Origin: Chamaecrista fasciculata
Lineage: Eukaryota; Streptophyta; Magnoliopsida; Fabales; Fabaceae
DNA length: 64,000 bases
Assembly (NCBI GenBank): GCA_003254925.1
Contig: QANZ01018265.1
Coordinates: forward strand, 254,667-318,666
Direction: 5' to 3'
This document shows positions 63,846 to 64,000 of this stretch, one piece after another. Position 1 is the first letter of the stretch. Each line of letters starts with the position of its first letter. The translations under genes and the position numbers were made by a program. Under the pieces are notes generated by a model, which saw nothing but the letters and a program-made list of their open reading frames with translations, was not told the DNA's origin and ran no database searches.

Positions 63846-64000
63846 TAGGGTAAATTACACTTTGGTACCCTGTGGTTTGACCCTATTTCACTTTGGTACC
63901 CTGTGGTTTGAAACTTGACACTTTGGTATCCTGTGGTATTCTCCATTAACACTTTGGTACCCTTTGGAGCTATTTTGTAATTTTAACCATAATAAATTTT
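63846..64000 (+). repeat. Start of a repeat-rich element, cut by the window edge
   Basis: CACTTTGGTACCCTGTGGTTTGA-like units recur at least four times at intervals of about 20 to 40 bases (63869, 63890, 63918, 63950). Their style (GGTACCCTGTGGTTTG) resembles the ends of plant MULE-type elements, such as the GGTCCCATAACT ends at 58052. The remainder lies outside the window. Confidence 0.5.

Overview
The window is nuclear DNA of a flowering plant, almost certainly a eudicot. Genes are interrupted by AT-rich introns with GT..AG borders, and the conserved proteins are of plant type (MEKK1-type kinase with its plant-only N-terminus, DUF1644 protein, MYST acetyltransferase of the HAM type). Gaps between genes are AT-rich and full of small non-autonomous transposons. 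I cannot name the species. There are single unresolved bases (N) at about 17068, 24921, 27694, 28909 and 44994.

Eight protein genes are supported. In order: (1) eIF5, minus strand, one coding exon plus a 5'UTR intron; (2) VPS9A, a Rab5-type GTPase exchange factor, plus strand, five coding exons; (3) a small basic single-exon plant protein of unknown function, plus strand; (4) a MYST histone acetyltransferase of the HAM1/HAM2 type, minus strand, nine coding exons; (5) a TMEM50-like four-helix membrane protein, plus strand, four coding exons; (6) a plant vasculin (GPBP1)-like protein, minus strand, five coding exons; (7) a MEKK1-type MAP kinase kinase kinase, plus strand, eight coding exons; (8) a DUF1644 zinc-finger protein, plus strand, one coding exon behind a long 5'UTR intron. 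Exon borders were placed by hand from splice motifs, reading frame and family conservation; all exon sums close in frame.

The genes do not form a functional cluster. They are independent housekeeping and signalling genes (translation, endosomal traffic, chromatin, membrane, nucleus, MAPK signalling) separated by 1.7 to 8 kb of repeat-rich DNA. Gene pairs 1/2, 4/5 and 6/7 are divergent; 3/4 and 5/6 are convergent.

The accessory layer is small DNA transposons and retroelement debris. A 531-bp Mutator-like MITE has a perfect 9-bp target duplication. Two hAT-like MITEs have perfect 8-bp target duplications, one of them inside a MEKK1 intron. A foldback element is bordered by two identical 149-bp direct repeats. 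A GC-rich palindromic MITE lies near 4.9 kb. An Au-type SINE is nested in an older element. Copia-type LTR ends sit in a VPS9A intron, and an isolated retrotransposon primer-binding site lies near 26.5 kb. The most thought-provoking gene-level observations are the duplicated splice-site blocks in the vasculin-like intron 1, the tandem SP repeat in eIF5, and the vasculin homology itself. I found no evidence for a wholly new biological system.
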